DNA of 64,000 bases from Bradyrhizobium sp. (GCF_027307225.1 NZ_DAHUXJ010000020.1:1-64000), one strand, 5' to 3'; numbered from the stretch's first letter, positions 9,402-18,690 are shown. Notes: generated by a model from the letters alone, not told the origin. Made by a program: numbers and translations.

Positions 9402-10973
9402 TCAGCCCAGCGCCTTCACGATGGCGTCTGCGTTGGTCACGACCGAAACATTTTGAAGCGCGAAATTGATCGATGCATTGTGCCAGTCGGCGTTCATGGT
9501 CGAGCAGCAGTCTTCGGGCACAATCATGAAATAGCCCTTGTCCGCGCCAGTGCGCGCCGTGTGCTCGACCGACATGTTGGTCCACGCGCCGGTATTGATG
9601 ATCATGTCGCGTCCGGTCGCCTTCAGGATGGTTTCGAGCCGCGTGCCCTCCCAGGCGCTCATTCGCATCTTCTCGACAATGAAGTCGCCGGGCTGCGGTT
9701 CAAGGCCCGGCACGGCAGCTGCCCCCCAGCTGCCGCGCACCATGGCCTTGCTGTCGACGAGACCTTCGAACAGCGGCGCATTCAGCGTAACGCCGGGTGC
9801 ACCGGGCTCGACGATGAACCAGACATGGATGACGGCGACCCCGCGCGAGCGGGCCGCAGCGGCCACACGTCTTACATTTTCGATCACCCGCTGCTGCCTG
9901 GCATGCGCCGGCGCACCGGATTCGGCAAAGGCGCCGCCATCCATGATCACGTCGTTCTGCAAATCCTGGATGATCATCGCGCAGCGGCGCGGATCGAGCT
10001 GCATATCCTGGCCGGAGAGGATCGGCGCCGCGGCAGGCGCCGTAGCCGAGTTACTCGAGGTCCGCGCAATCATATAGGGCTCCAGGCGCGGACCAACCTT
10101 GGTCTGGATCGCATAAACCGAATGGGTCGCCGTCATATAGAGCGTACGGAAATCCGGACCACCCCATGCAAGATTGGCGACGAGCTCTGGCACGCGCACC
10201 TTGCCGAGTAACTCGCCGGCAGGAGAATAGACCCAGACACCTCCCGGTCCGGTCACCCAGACATTGCCGCGATGGTCGCATTTCATGCCGTCGGGCACGC
10301 CAGGTTCGAGTTCGGAGCGAATTCCGCTCGCGAACACGCGCGAGTTGGAGAGCGAGCCATCGGAGTCGACATCGAAAGCGCGGATCAGCGTCTGTACCGT
10401 GTCATTGACGTAGAGCACCCGCTCATCCGGTGAGAAGCAGAGCCCGTTCGGCTGCTCGAAGAGATAGCGATCGACCAGCAGCTTCGGCGCGCCGCCGCCG
10501 GGTGGGACGCGATAGACACCCTGGAAGCCGAGTTGGCGCGGACGCTCGACGCCGAAGACCGGCATACGACCGTACCATGGGTCGGAAAAATAGATTGCAC
10601 CGCTCGAATGAACGCAGACATCGTTGGGGCTGTTCAGCTCCTGGTTCTCGAAATGCGAAGCGATGACCTCGCGCCTGCCGTCCGGTCGCTCGCGGATCAG
10701 CGATGAGGTGGCATGCTCGCAGACGATCAGATTGAGCTCCGCGTCATAGGTCATGCCGTTGCATTTATTGGACGGGCGCTTGACCTCCGCCACGCCGTGC
10801 CGCGTATCCCAGCGCCGGCGTACGTCGCCCGGCATGTCCGAGAACAAGAGATAGTGCAAGGCCGGATGCCAGATTGGTCCCTCCGTGAAGTCGAAGCCGG
10901 TGCCAACCTGGCCGACCGGCGCATAAGCGTCGATCAGGTTTTCAAACTCGCTTCGTAACGTTACATGTGTCAT
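9402..10973 (-). CDS. SMP-30/gluconolactonase fused to isochorismatase-like hydrolase
   Basis: A 523-residue fusion. Residues ~1-300 are a six-bladed SMP-30 lactonase with TEGPIWH, the metal-site NSPNDVCV, FSDPWYG, EQPNGLCFSPDE and PDGMKCD. Residues ~325-523 are an isochorismatase-fold hydrolase with the catalytic Asp in MIIQDLQND and a Lys in VEKMRMSAWEGT. At the usual nucleophile position (VCVE) it has TNMSVEHTA, so Cys is replaced by Ser. That argues against ordinary cysteine-hydrolase chemistry and may mean isochorismatase-like or altered activity. The order suggests lactone opening followed by C-N or ether hydrolysis. It sits 17 bp after the metallo-hydrolase gene. Confidence 0.92.
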   Translation of the reverse strand: MTHVTLRSEFENLIDAYAPVGQVGTGFDFTEGPIWHPALHYLLFSDMPGDVRRRWDTRHGVAEVKRPSNKCNGMTYDAELNLIVCEHATSSLIRERPDGRREVIASHFENQELNSPNDVCVHSSGAIYFSDPWYGRMPVFGVERPRQLGFQGVYRVPPGGGAPKLLVDRYLFEQPNGLCFSPDERVLYVNDTVQTLIRAFDVDSDGSLSNSRVFASGIRSELEPGVPDGMKCDHRGNVWVTGPGGVWVYSPAGELLGKVRVPELVANLAWGGPDFRTLYMTATHSVYAIQTKVGPRLEPYMIARTSSNSATAPAAAPILSGQDMQLDPRRCAMIIQDLQNDVIMDGGAFAESGAPAHARQQRVIENVRRVAAAARSRGVAVIHVWFIVEPGAPGVTLNAPLFEGLVDSKAMVRGSWGAAAVPGLEPQPGDFIVEKMRMSAWEGTRLETILKATGRDMIINTGAWTNMSVEHTARTGADKGYFMIVPEDCCSTMNADWHNASINFALQNVSVVTNADAIVKALG

Positions 10974-10990
10974 GGCGGCGCCCTTCCCTG

Positions 10991-11839
10991 TCAGGCCGGG
11001 AACCAGTTGCGTTGAGGCAATGACTGCACCACTGGACCGGGAACCTGGTCATGGAGCCGGCCGACCACGTTGCCGCCTTCGATCTTGGCCGGCCGATCGT
11101 GCACTGGCAGCAAATAGTGCGAGCTGGAGAGCAACTTCTTGATCGCGGCCTTTTCGGCACGCTTGCTGGTGCCGTGATTACCGGTTGTCCGTGGCTCCCC
11201 GTCGTGGATTTCGTTGTAAGGCGTGACGATCTGATCGTTGAAATCGTAGATCACGTCGCCGCAGATCGTGGCGATGCCGTCCGCGGTATGAACGTGAATG
11301 TTCATCGAGCCTTCCGTGTGGGCATTGGCGGCATCGCAATAAATGCCTGGCATCAACTCGATCGGCCCCGTGATCTCAAGGTCCAGAAAGCGCAACGCGC
11401 TCTTGGTGTGCAGGCGGTCGATGAGGTGCTTGATATCGGGCGCCGGATATTGCGGATGCATCAGCCCGGAGACGGAATATTCCAGCTCCTTGCGGTTCAA
11501 AACCACGGTCGTGTTCATGGGAAACAGATCGTCCTTGCCGGCGTGATCGATGTGCAGATGGGTATGACAAACGAAGCGCACGTCACCCATGCGCACGCCG
11601 TAACGCATCAGCTGATTCTCGATCATGTTTTCATGGAACTGGAGGCCGCGCATGCCAAGCGTCTCCATGATCTGGTTGGAACGATAACCCGTGTCGACCA
11701 CGACCGGGTATTGCCCGCCGAGGATCAGAAAGCCCAGCGTCAGGACACGGCGAGTGCGGCCGCAGTTGTGGCCGAGCACCAGGAAACTCGATTCCAGCTC
11801 AATATCGCCATAGTCCAAGATCTTGATTTCCAGCGGCAT
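10991..11839 (-). CDS. Metallo-beta-lactamase-fold hydrolase (N-acyl homoserine lactonase-like)
   Basis: A 282-residue zinc hydrolase. The core motif HTHLHIDHAG is near residue 92, the later ligands are His in ANAHTEGS and Asp in ICGDVIYD, and a terminal His lies in LLPVHDRP. Its overall layout resembles AHL-lactonase-type members rather than glyoxalase II. In this operon it probably hydrolyses a lactone or cyclic intermediate made by the upstream molybdenum enzyme, not necessarily a quorum signal. It lies between the amidohydrolase (21 bp) and the SMP-30 fusion (17 bp). Confidence 0.9.
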   Translation of the reverse strand: MPLEIKILDYGDIELESSFLVLGHNCGRTRRVLTLGFLILGGQYPVVVDTGYRSNQIMETLGMRGLQFHENMIENQLMRYGVRMGDVRFVCHTHLHIDHAGKDDLFPMNTTVVLNRKELEYSVSGLMHPQYPAPDIKHLIDRLHTKSALRFLDLEITGPIELMPGIYCDAANAHTEGSMNIHVHTADGIATICGDVIYDFNDQIVTPYNEIHDGEPRTTGNHGTSKRAEKAAIKKLLSSSHYLLPVHDRPAKIEGGNVVGRLHDQVPGPVVQSLPQRNWFPA

Positions 11840-11860
11840 GAATTCCTCCCAACTCGATTT

Positions 11861-12751
11861 TTATGATTTGAGGCGATAGACGCGCGTGGCCGTTCCCCCA
11901 AAAAGCGCAGCGCGCTGTTCGGCGCCAAGCGAGGCTGCCGCCGCGCGATAGGCGTCCACGAGGTCGCTGTAGGTCGTCCAGAGCTTTTCGACCGGAAAAT
12001 TCGAACCGAACAAACAGCGTTCGGCACCAAACAGCGCAATCGTGTCATTGAGAATGCCGGCGATATGCGCTTCATCGTTGCGATGAATGAAAGTGCCAAG
12101 TCCCGAAAGCTTCGAGACGACGTTGGGGCATCCGGCGAGTTTCGCCATACCTGAGCGCCAGCTTTCCCGGCCCTGCGACGAGAGATCTTCCAACATGCCC
12201 GCATGCTGCAGGACAAACGTCACGTTCGGGCAGGCCTCCGCAAGACCGGCGGCGTCGGCCATCTGCGGCGCGAACACCTGCAGGTCGAAGCTCCAGCGAT
12301 AATCGGCAAGCCGGGCAATGTTGCGCCGGATCCTCGGATCGGCGCAAAGATCAGGCCGCGCGGCGAAGCGATAAAGCTGGTTTTCGTGCCAATGCAACTG
12401 CATCCGCACGCCACGCACCAGCGGATAGCTGGCGAGACGATCGAGCTGGGGCCGGACGTCCTCGACGCCGAAATCGGCAAAGGACACCATGGCATGCGGC
12501 CAGCCATGTTTATTCGCCGTCTGTTGAACCCAGGCGGTTTCATCTTCGAAGCGATCCTTGGCCCAGTTGGTCTGCACATAGACCGATCTATTCACCCCGG
12601 TGCCGGCAAGATCGGCAAGATATTCTTTTATCGGATAGTCACGCCGGATCGACTCATAGGGACCGAAAATGCGCGGCTGCATAGGACCGACCAGCCAGGG
12701 CAGATCCGCTTGACGCCAGACGTGATGATGTGCGTCAACGAATTCACTCAC
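11861..12751 (-). CDS. Amidohydrolase family 2 (2-pyrone-4,6-dicarboxylate lactonase-like)
   Basis: A 296-residue TIM-barrel metal hydrolase. It starts with FVDAHHHVW (metal HxH), has VRGVRMQLHWHE in the middle, LQHAGM, and the C-terminal GSNFPVEKLW where the active-site Asp is replaced by Asn-Phe-Pro context as in COG3618 members. This family hydrolyses lactones such as L-rhamnono-, L-fucono- or pyrone lactones. It overlaps the VWA gene by four bases (ATGA), so the two are translationally coupled. Confidence 0.9.
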   Translation of the reverse strand: MSEFVDAHHHVWRQADLPWLVGPMQPRIFGPYESIRRDYPIKEYLADLAGTGVNRSVYVQTNWAKDRFEDETAWVQQTANKHGWPHAMVSFADFGVEDVRPQLDRLASYPLVRGVRMQLHWHENQLYRFAARPDLCADPRIRRNIARLADYRWSFDLQVFAPQMADAAGLAEACPNVTFVLQHAGMLEDLSSQGRESWRSGMAKLAGCPNVVSKLSGLGTFIHRNDEAHIAGILNDTIALFGAERCLFGSNFPVEKLWTTYSDLVDAYRAAAASLGAEQRAALFGGTATRVYRLKS

Positions 12752-13863
12752 GCGGCTTTCCTTCCAAGAGACAACACATACGAAACGACGGCAGCGCTCG
12801 AGCTGCCGTCAACGAGATCATCGACGAAGCGCTGAATCGCGATCAGCGCTTCGGTTTGCGGCCGGAAGCCCGGTCCGCTCCCGAGCGGTGTCAACCAGCT
12901 AACCCGCCACGCGCGGCGCGAGAGCTTGGCGACGGCATCGCGTAACGCGGAGATATCGCCGCGCTCGAGCCCGTCGGATACGATGACAACGGCAGCGCCG
13001 CGCGCATAGCCGCCGAAGCGTGGCACTGCCAGGAACGCCTGCAAGGCATCGCCGATGCGGGTGCCGCCATCCCAATCGCTGACCAGGTGCGCCGCCGCAT
13101 TCAACGCCTGCTCCCGGCGCTTGAGCCTCAGCGCGCGGGTCACACGGCTGAGCCGGGTGCCGAAGGTGAAGACTTCAGCGGTATGAACAGCCTGAAGCAG
13201 CGCATGCGCCAGCTTCATGTTCTCTTCCGTCCGCGCCTTCATCGATCCGGATACGTCGATCAACAATAGCAGCTTGCGGGGCCGAAGCCGCCGCCGCAGT
13301 TGTCCAAGCCGCAGCACCTCGCCGTCATTGCGCACCGTCTCCCGCAGGGTACGACGCAAATCGGCAAACGGGCCGCGACGGGCGCGCATGCGACGATGGC
13401 CGCGACGCCGCGGCAGCCGTGCCGATGCTTCGCGCGAGAGACGGCGTAGCGCATCGCTGACCGACGGCTGGGCAAAACGCCGCTCCACCAGCGCTTCCGC
13501 GCGCGCTGCGGCAAGGCCCGATTCATTGGCCTCATCCGATAGCGGCGGCTCATTGTCGCCGCGGCCGTCCTCCTGCAGCCGGACCGTTTCTTCGTCCTCG
13601 CCTTCGGCGCGCTCGATCGCCTCGCTGCCGCGGAAATGGATGTCAAACAGCCGGTCGTAGGTCGCGCGCCGCTCCGGCGGCGGCGCCAGCGTGGCCTGGC
13701 CGGCCTGGCGGATGTGTTCGAGGCTGCGCGGCCCCAAGAGCTCGATCGCCGCCAAAAAAGAGGTGGTCTGCTCGGGCGCGACCGAAAACCCGTTGGCGCG
13801 CAACAGCGCGACAAAGGAGATGAAGATTCGGGCCGCGCGCGGTAACTGGCGTTCCTCGCTCAC
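12748..13863 (-). CDS. CoxE-like VWA-domain protein
   Basis: 371 residues. The C-terminal von Willebrand A domain carries the MIDAS motif LLIDVSGSMK near residue 200, with VIVSDGLERGD completing it. The N-terminal half is charged and basic (RRRGHRRMRARRG). CoxE proteins work with the MoxR ATPase CoxD to mature the Mo/Cu centre of CO-dehydrogenase-type enzymes. The same pairing here, directly after the molybdopterin genes, argues for cofactor maturation. It overlaps both neighbours by four bases. Confidence 0.93.
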   Translation of the reverse strand: MSEERQLPRAARIFISFVALLRANGFSVAPEQTTSFLAAIELLGPRSLEHIRQAGQATLAPPPERRATYDRLFDIHFRGSEAIERAEGEDEETVRLQEDGRGDNEPPLSDEANESGLAAARAEALVERRFAQPSVSDALRRLSREASARLPRRRGHRRMRARRGPFADLRRTLRETVRNDGEVLRLGQLRRRLRPRKLLLLIDVSGSMKARTEENMKLAHALLQAVHTAEVFTFGTRLSRVTRALRLKRREQALNAAAHLVSDWDGGTRIGDALQAFLAVPRFGGYARGAAVVIVSDGLERGDISALRDAVAKLSRRAWRVSWLTPLGSGPGFRPQTEALIAIQRFVDDLVDGSSSAAVVSYVLSLGRKAA

Positions 13864-14741
13864 GCGGCAGCCTCCGCAATCAGCGAGTCAAGCCGCGGCG
13901 CAATGAAATGAAGGTCCTCTTCGTCCTTGAGAGCGACGCCGATCGAGCGTTTGAATGCATCTGGCCAGCGCGCGCCGCTCTTATGGAGGAGCGTGGCGGC
14001 TTCCGCCCAGTCCACCGCCTCGGCGATGCCGGGCGCCTTGCTGAGCGGCTCACGCCGCAGTTTTTCGACGGCAGCGACGACCGCACGCGCGGTGTGCTCG
14101 GCGACGCTGGATGCCCGCATCATCACGATGCGCGCTTCCCGCTCGGCTGTGGGATAGTCGATCCAGTGATAGACACAGCGGCGCCGCAGCGCCTCATGCA
14201 AGTCGCGGGTCCGGTTCGAGGTCAGCACCACCACCGGGCGCTCCGCCGCGCGCATGGTGCCGCGCTCGGGTATCGAAATCTGGAAGTCGGACAGGAACTC
14301 GAGCAAGAAGGCCTCGAATTCCTGATCGGCGCGATCGATTTCGTCAATCAGCAGCACGGCCGAATCCGGGGCACGCAGCGCCGCCAGCATCGGGCGTTCG
14401 ATCAGGAAGCTTTCGCCATAGATGTCGATGCTCTGCTCGCCGGCCTGTCGGATCGCCAGCATCTGCCGCGGATAGTTCCATTCGTAGAGCGCCGCAGATG
14501 CGTCGATGCCTTCATAGCATTGCAGACGTATCAGCCGTCGGCCGAGCACTGCGGCAATTGCTTTGGCAGCTTCGGTCTTGCCGACACCCGGCGCGCCCTC
14601 CAGGAGCAAGGGCTTGCCCAACGCGAGCGAGAGATAGGCCGCGGTCGCCAGCCCCTCATCCGCCAGATAGTAGGCCGCCCGCAACGCCTTCTCCAGCGTC
14701 TCGGGACTGTCGATGCCGACGATGCTGCCGCGGACCGCCAT
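13860..14741 (-). CDS. CoxD-like MoxR-family AAA+ ATPase
   Basis: A 293-residue chaperone-type ATPase with Walker A GAPGVGKTEAAK near residue 45, Walker B LLIDEIDRADQEFE, sensor 1 VLTSNRTRDLHEALRRR and a C-terminal lid. It is the partner of the VWA protein encoded next, with which it overlaps by four bases. The start ATG 14741 gives the normal family N-terminus and lies 10 bp after the molybdopterin C-half gene; the frame is open further upstream, but that sequence is antisense-like. Predicted role: remodelling the molybdenum hydroxylase to insert or sulfurate its cofactor. Confidence 0.94.
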   Translation of the reverse strand: MAVRGSIVGIDSPETLEKALRAAYYLADEGLATAAYLSLALGKPLLLEGAPGVGKTEAAKAIAAVLGRRLIRLQCYEGIDASAALYEWNYPRQMLAIRQAGEQSIDIYGESFLIERPMLAALRAPDSAVLLIDEIDRADQEFEAFLLEFLSDFQISIPERGTMRAAERPVVVLTSNRTRDLHEALRRRCVYHWIDYPTAEREARIVMMRASSVAEHTARAVVAAVEKLRREPLSKAPGIAEAVDWAEAATLLHKSGARWPDAFKRSIGVALKDEEDLHFIAPRLDSLIAEAAA

Positions 14742-14751
14742 AGCAAGGCCC

Positions 14752-15774
14752 TCAGCGACGCTGCTGCGGACGCGAGCCGCCCTGGGCCTTGATCGCACGC
14801 AGCACCTTTTCCGGCGTGATGGGCAGATCGTCGATGCGAACGCCAACTGCGTTGAAGATCGCGTTCGCAACCGCCGGCAGCACCGGATTGGCGCACATTT
14901 CGCCGGGACCCTTGGCGCCGAACGGACCGTCGGCGGCGGGGCGTTCGAGCACCGCGATATCATGCGGGCAAATGTCGCCGGGGCCCGGCATCAGGTATTC
15001 GACGAAGTCGCGCGGGCCGTGCGCGGGATCTGGATAATAGGGCTCCGGCGTCTCATAAAGCGTGTGACTGATCCCCATCCACGCGCCGCCGACGAGTTGC
15101 TGCTCGACCAACCGGGGATTGAGCGCGCGGCCCAGTTCATAAGCACTGTCCATGCGTACCATCGCGATTTCACCGGTCTCGTCGTCGACCTCGACCTCGG
15201 CGACCAGACAGGCATGGGCGTAACAAGTCGCGGGCGACATTTCGCCGGTTTCCGGGTCGACGTCGGATAGCGGCACCAGGAAGATGCCTCGCCCCGAGAT
15301 GGTCTTGCCCTGCTTGAACTGCGCGGCGATCGCTACATCCTTGGTCGAGATGGAGCGATGCGGCGCGCCCTTGACGTGAATGTTGCCGCGCCCGTCGGTT
15401 TCGAGATCGGCGGCATTGACTTCCAGTTCCTCGGCGGCAGCTTCCATCATCACGCCGCGCGCCTCCTTGGCCGCGGCCATCACCGCATTGCCAACGCGAT
15501 GCGTGCCGCGCGAGGCGAACGAGCCCATGCAGTGCGGCCCGGTGTCGGAATCGGCGGTGTCGACATAGACGTCCTCCACGGGAACACCGAGCGTCTCCGC
15601 ACAGATCTGACGCGTCACAGATTTCATGCCCTGCCCGAGATCGATCGACGACAGGGCAACGGTGAACTTCCCGCTTGGATTGGAATGCACCAGCGCCTGG
15701 CTGGGATCGCCGCCGAGATTCATACCGATGGGATAATTGATCGACGCGATCCCGCGTCCGCGATGCCGGGCCAT
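14752..15774 (-). CDS. Molybdopterin-binding subunit, C-terminal half (split CoxL/XdhB family)
   Basis: A 340-residue protein equal to the second molybdopterin-binding domain of a CoxL/xanthine-dehydrogenase large subunit. It begins MARHRGRGIASINYP, then shows the cofactor-binding LGQGMKSVTRQ and SFASRGTHRVG, and near the end the catalytic-glutamate motif GPFGAKGPGEM. The first domain is encoded by the gene just upstream. This half has its own start: ATG at 15774 with AGGAGG eight bases before it, two bases after the upstream stop and in another frame. It must pair with the N-half to make a working active site. Confidence 0.92.
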   Translation of the reverse strand: MARHRGRGIASINYPIGMNLGGDPSQALVHSNPSGKFTVALSSIDLGQGMKSVTRQICAETLGVPVEDVYVDTADSDTGPHCMGSFASRGTHRVGNAVMAAAKEARGVMMEAAAEELEVNAADLETDGRGNIHVKGAPHRSISTKDVAIAAQFKQGKTISGRGIFLVPLSDVDPETGEMSPATCYAHACLVAEVEVDDETGEIAMVRMDSAYELGRALNPRLVEQQLVGGAWMGISHTLYETPEPYYPDPAHGPRDFVEYLMPGPGDICPHDIAVLERPAADGPFGAKGPGEMCANPVLPAVANAIFNAVGVRIDDLPITPEKVLRAIKAQGGSRPQQRR

Positions 15775-15776
15775 GG

Positions 15777-17360
15777 TCAGCGCCTCCTGGTGCCGAAGAC
15801 GGAAGAGAAACGGGTCGCCCCATGGGACGGCGCCGCAGGGGCCCGAGGTGGAGAAGATGGTGGTGGTGGAGGCGGTTGCGGTTCGCGCGTCGCGACTGGC
15901 GCGCGGTCGTAGCTGGTCCGCTGCTGCGACGCCATTGCGGGTTGCGGACGGGCGTCGCGCGGCGTTGGCGACACGGCCGCCCGCTCGCCGCCGCCACCCT
16001 GGCGCGACGAAGCGCGCCGGAATTCCTCGCGCAGCGGCCACTTGGCCTTTTCTGCTGCGACCTGGACGCATTCGATGAGCGCCGTGTTCTTGGCCTCGCG
16101 CCGATGTGCCTTCATGTCACCGTCGCGATAAGCATTGAGGATACGGAACTCCATCGGGTCCATGCCGACCAGATGAGCCAGCTTGTCCATCTGGCATTCG
16201 ATCGCAAAGTCCATCGCGGTGACGCCAAAACCGCGCATGGCGGTGGCCGGCGTACGGTTCGTGAACACGCAATAGACATCGCCATACACGTTCGGAATCG
16301 TGTAGGGGCCAGGCAGATGCGCCGCGCATTTGACCGCAGCATAACTGGAGAGTCTCGTATAGGCGCCGCTGTCGAAATAGGCGCGAACCTTGCGTGCCAC
16401 GATCCGGCCATCGCGCATTACGCCGTCCTTGATGTAGATTCGTTCGGCGCCTCGTGGCGGCCCGTATTGCATCTCTTCCTCGCGCCCAAGCACGTAACGC
16501 ACCGGCCGACCGGTCAGCATCGCACCCAGAATGCAGAGCGGCTCGGTGATCGTGTCGACCTTGCCGCCGAAGCCGCCCCCTACCGTGCCGCCTATGAAAT
16601 GGAAGGTGTTGGAAGGAACGTCCAGAATCTTGGCGCAAGTGTCGACGGAGAAGAACAACGCCTGCGTCGAGGTATAGACAACATAGCGGCCATTGGTGTC
16701 GGGCGCTGCAATCGAGCCGTTGGTTTCGGTCGGTGCATGCTCGATTGGCGACATCTGGTAGCGCTGTTCAAGGACGTGATCGGCCCCGGCAAGCCCGCGT
16801 TCCACATCGCCAAACCGCAGTTTCTGATGGTCGTAGACGTCGTAATAAGTGAACGTATTTTTGGGATAGGTTTCGTTGACCACGGGCGCACCGGATTTCA
16901 GCGCCTCCTCGACATCGAACACCGCCGGTAACGGCTCGTAATCGACGCGCACCTTCTCCATCGCCTCATACGCTTCCCGCGGGCTGTCCGCGACGACGGC
17001 AACGATCGGCTCGCCCTTGTAGCGTACCTTGTCCACCGCGAGCGACGGCTCATCATCCTTGCCAAAGTTGATCAGGCTCAGAAGCGTATTGAGATTGCGC
17101 GGTATGTCGGCGGCGCGGATGATCCGACGCACACCGGCCGAACGCTCGGCTTCCGTGGTATCGATGCGGCGCAGGCGGGCATGCGAATGGGTGCTGCGAA
17201 CGACTTTCAGGTGCAGCATGCCTTGCAGCTTGTGATCGTCGAAATAGGTCGAAGTGCCCGTGACATGCCCGAGCATGTCCTGCCGCTGCGTGCCCTTTCC
17301 GATTTCCTTGAGATTATCGTCACGCTCGTCGGCGAAGATGTCTTTGCGCAGTTCCAGCAT
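15777..17360 (-). CDS. Molybdopterin-binding subunit, N-terminal half (split CoxL/XdhB family)
   Basis: 527 residues covering the aldehyde-oxidase hammerhead domain (residues ~35-150, with GTSTYFDDHKLQGMLHLK) and the first molybdopterin domain. It contains GGTVGGGFGGKVDT and the active-site loop ATAMRGFGVTAMDFAIE, where related enzymes have AYRGAGR or AFRGFG. It ends with ~80 residues rich in Pro, Arg and Ser, including six consecutive prolines, which replaces the normal linker into domain two. AAGGA precedes the start at 17360. The substrate class cannot be read from AMRGFG, but it is not the CO-dehydrogenase form I loop (AYRCSFR). Confidence 0.92.
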   Translation of the reverse strand: MLELRKDIFADERDDNLKEIGKGTQRQDMLGHVTGTSTYFDDHKLQGMLHLKVVRSTHSHARLRRIDTTEAERSAGVRRIIRAADIPRNLNTLLSLINFGKDDEPSLAVDKVRYKGEPIVAVVADSPREAYEAMEKVRVDYEPLPAVFDVEEALKSGAPVVNETYPKNTFTYYDVYDHQKLRFGDVERGLAGADHVLEQRYQMSPIEHAPTETNGSIAAPDTNGRYVVYTSTQALFFSVDTCAKILDVPSNTFHFIGGTVGGGFGGKVDTITEPLCILGAMLTGRPVRYVLGREEEMQYGPPRGAERIYIKDGVMRDGRIVARKVRAYFDSGAYTRLSSYAAVKCAAHLPGPYTIPNVYGDVYCVFTNRTPATAMRGFGVTAMDFAIECQMDKLAHLVGMDPMEFRILNAYRDGDMKAHRREAKNTALIECVQVAAEKAKWPLREEFRRASSRQGGGGERAAVSPTPRDARPQPAMASQQRTSYDRAPVATREPQPPPPPPSSPPRAPAAPSHGATRFSSVFGTRRR

Positions 17361-17371
17361 CGCGATTTCCT

Positions 17372-17848
17372 TCAGGCTCGTGCACGGCCGCTGGCGGCGG
17401 CGAGCACAGCATTGATGATCGGCTCGTAACCGGTGCAACGGCAGATATTTCCGGAGATCGCCTCGACGACCTCCTCACGGCTCGGCTGCGGATTGCGGTC
17501 CAGCAGCGCTTTGGCGGCCATCAGCATGCCGGGCGTACAGTAGCCGCATTGGGCGGCAAAGTTGTCGGCAAAGGCGCGCTGCAGCGGATGCAGGTTGGGG
17601 CCGTCCTTGATGCCGTCGAGCGTCTGCACAGAACGTCCGGCCACCGATTCGGCGAGTGTGAGGCATGAGAGATGCAGTTCGCCGTCGATCAGCACGCTGC
17701 AGGCGCCGCAGCCGCCCTGGCCGCAGCCAAATTTCGGCGTCATGTCGCCGATCAATTCGCGCAAGGCGACGAGAAGGTTCGTGCCGCCGTCGACAAAGAT
17801 TGCGACGTCGCGGCCGTTGTGACGAAATTGCAGGGCGGTCTTGGCCAT
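17372..17848 (-). CDS. CoxS-like [2Fe-2S] subunit of molybdenum hydroxylase
   Basis: A 158-residue electron-transfer subunit with two [2Fe-2S] sites. The plant-type ferredoxin site has FGCGQGGCGACSVLIDG and a later Cys in LSCLTL; the helical-domain site has CGYCTPGMLM and GNICRCTGYEPI. It passes electrons from the molybdenum centre to the FAD subunit. The start ATG 17848 lies seven bases after the coxM-like stop. Gene order medium-small-large matches coxMSL. Confidence 0.96.
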   Translation of the reverse strand: MAKTALQFRHNGRDVAIFVDGGTNLLVALRELIGDMTPKFGCGQGGCGACSVLIDGELHLSCLTLAESVAGRSVQTLDGIKDGPNLHPLQRAFADNFAAQCGYCTPGMLMAAKALLDRNPQPSREEVVEAISGNICRCTGYEPIINAVLAAASGRARA

Positions 17849-17855
17849 CTTGATC

Positions 17856-18674
17856 CTATTTCTGACCGGACAACAGGCGCCGCAGATGAACGCCGACGAT
17901 CTCGCGCCGATACCAGCCGCTCGCCAGTGCATTGTCCGCGGGTGACGTGCCTTCGACCGCAGCTGACGCTGCGGCCGTAATGCTTGAAGCATCGAGCGGG
18001 CGTCCTTCCAGCGCGCGCTCAGCGGCCTTGGCTCGGACTTGCGTCTGCGCCATCGAACCAAGTGCAATCCTTGCGCCCAGCACGCGCCCACTGCTGACCG
18101 GCAGATGCGCGGCGAGCGTGATGACCGATCCGCCCTTCGGCTTGATCCGGGCGACCTTTCGATAGTGGAAGGCTTCAGCGGCAAGCGGCTTCTGGCACGA
18201 TACCGACAAAACCAGTGCGCCCGCCTGCCGCTCACGCGATTGCAGGAACTCCTCGATCGGGATGTCGCGCGCGCCAAAGCCGCCTTGCACGGAAACCACG
18301 GCGTCGAGCGCCAGCAGCGCGACCGCGAAGTCACCATAAGGATTTGGCGCGAAGAGATTGCCGCCAACCGTCCCCATATTCCGCACGGCCGGACCACCGA
18401 TCGAGCGGGCTGGTGCGTGGAGGAAAGCAAAGTCGCGCTCGGCCAAGATGCGCGCGAAGGTGACGCCGGCGCCGATCGTCACGCGCGGTCCGGACGCGTC
18501 TATGCGCAGCAACGCCTGGTCTTGGGCGCGCACAATGCTCGAGATCGAGAGGTCGCCTTCGTTGAGCGCGCGCATGACGAGCGTACCGCCACCGAAATAG
18601 CGCGCGCCGCGGTCGGACGACAACGCTGCGGCCGCTTCACCGACATTTGAAAATGTTTTCACCGTGACAGGCAT
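17856..18674 (-). CDS. CoxM-like FAD-binding subunit of molybdenum hydroxylase
   Basis: A 272-residue flavoprotein subunit with the two FAD motifs of the family: YFGGGTLVMR (AGGTxL type) near residue 26 and AVRNMGTVGGNLF near residue 95. The C-terminal CO-dehydrogenase flavoprotein domain follows. It takes electrons from the iron-sulfur subunit and gives them to NAD+ or a quinone pool. The start ATG 18674 has GGAG nine bases upstream, and an in-frame extension upstream does not look like the family. Confidence 0.94.
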   Translation of the reverse strand: MPVTVKTFSNVGEAAAALSSDRGARYFGGGTLVMRALNEGDLSISSIVRAQDQALLRIDASGPRVTIGAGVTFARILAERDFAFLHAPARSIGGPAVRNMGTVGGNLFAPNPYGDFAVALLALDAVVSVQGGFGARDIPIEEFLQSRERQAGALVLSVSCQKPLAAEAFHYRKVARIKPKGGSVITLAAHLPVSSGRVLGARIALGSMAQTQVRAKAAERALEGRPLDASSITAAASAAVEGTSPADNALASGWYRREIVGVHLRRLLSGQK

Positions 18675-18690
18675 CCATTCTTCTCCACGC

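Noticed and set aside
15777..16071. Frameshift or sequencing error splitting the molybdopterin subunit
   Set aside because: A proper ribosome site, close stop/start spacing and a long Pro-rich tail indicate a fixed two-gene arrangement.
15822..16931. 369-residue plus-strand frame opposite the molybdopterin N-half
   Set aside because: Antisense shadow; the minus-strand gene is fully supported by motifs.
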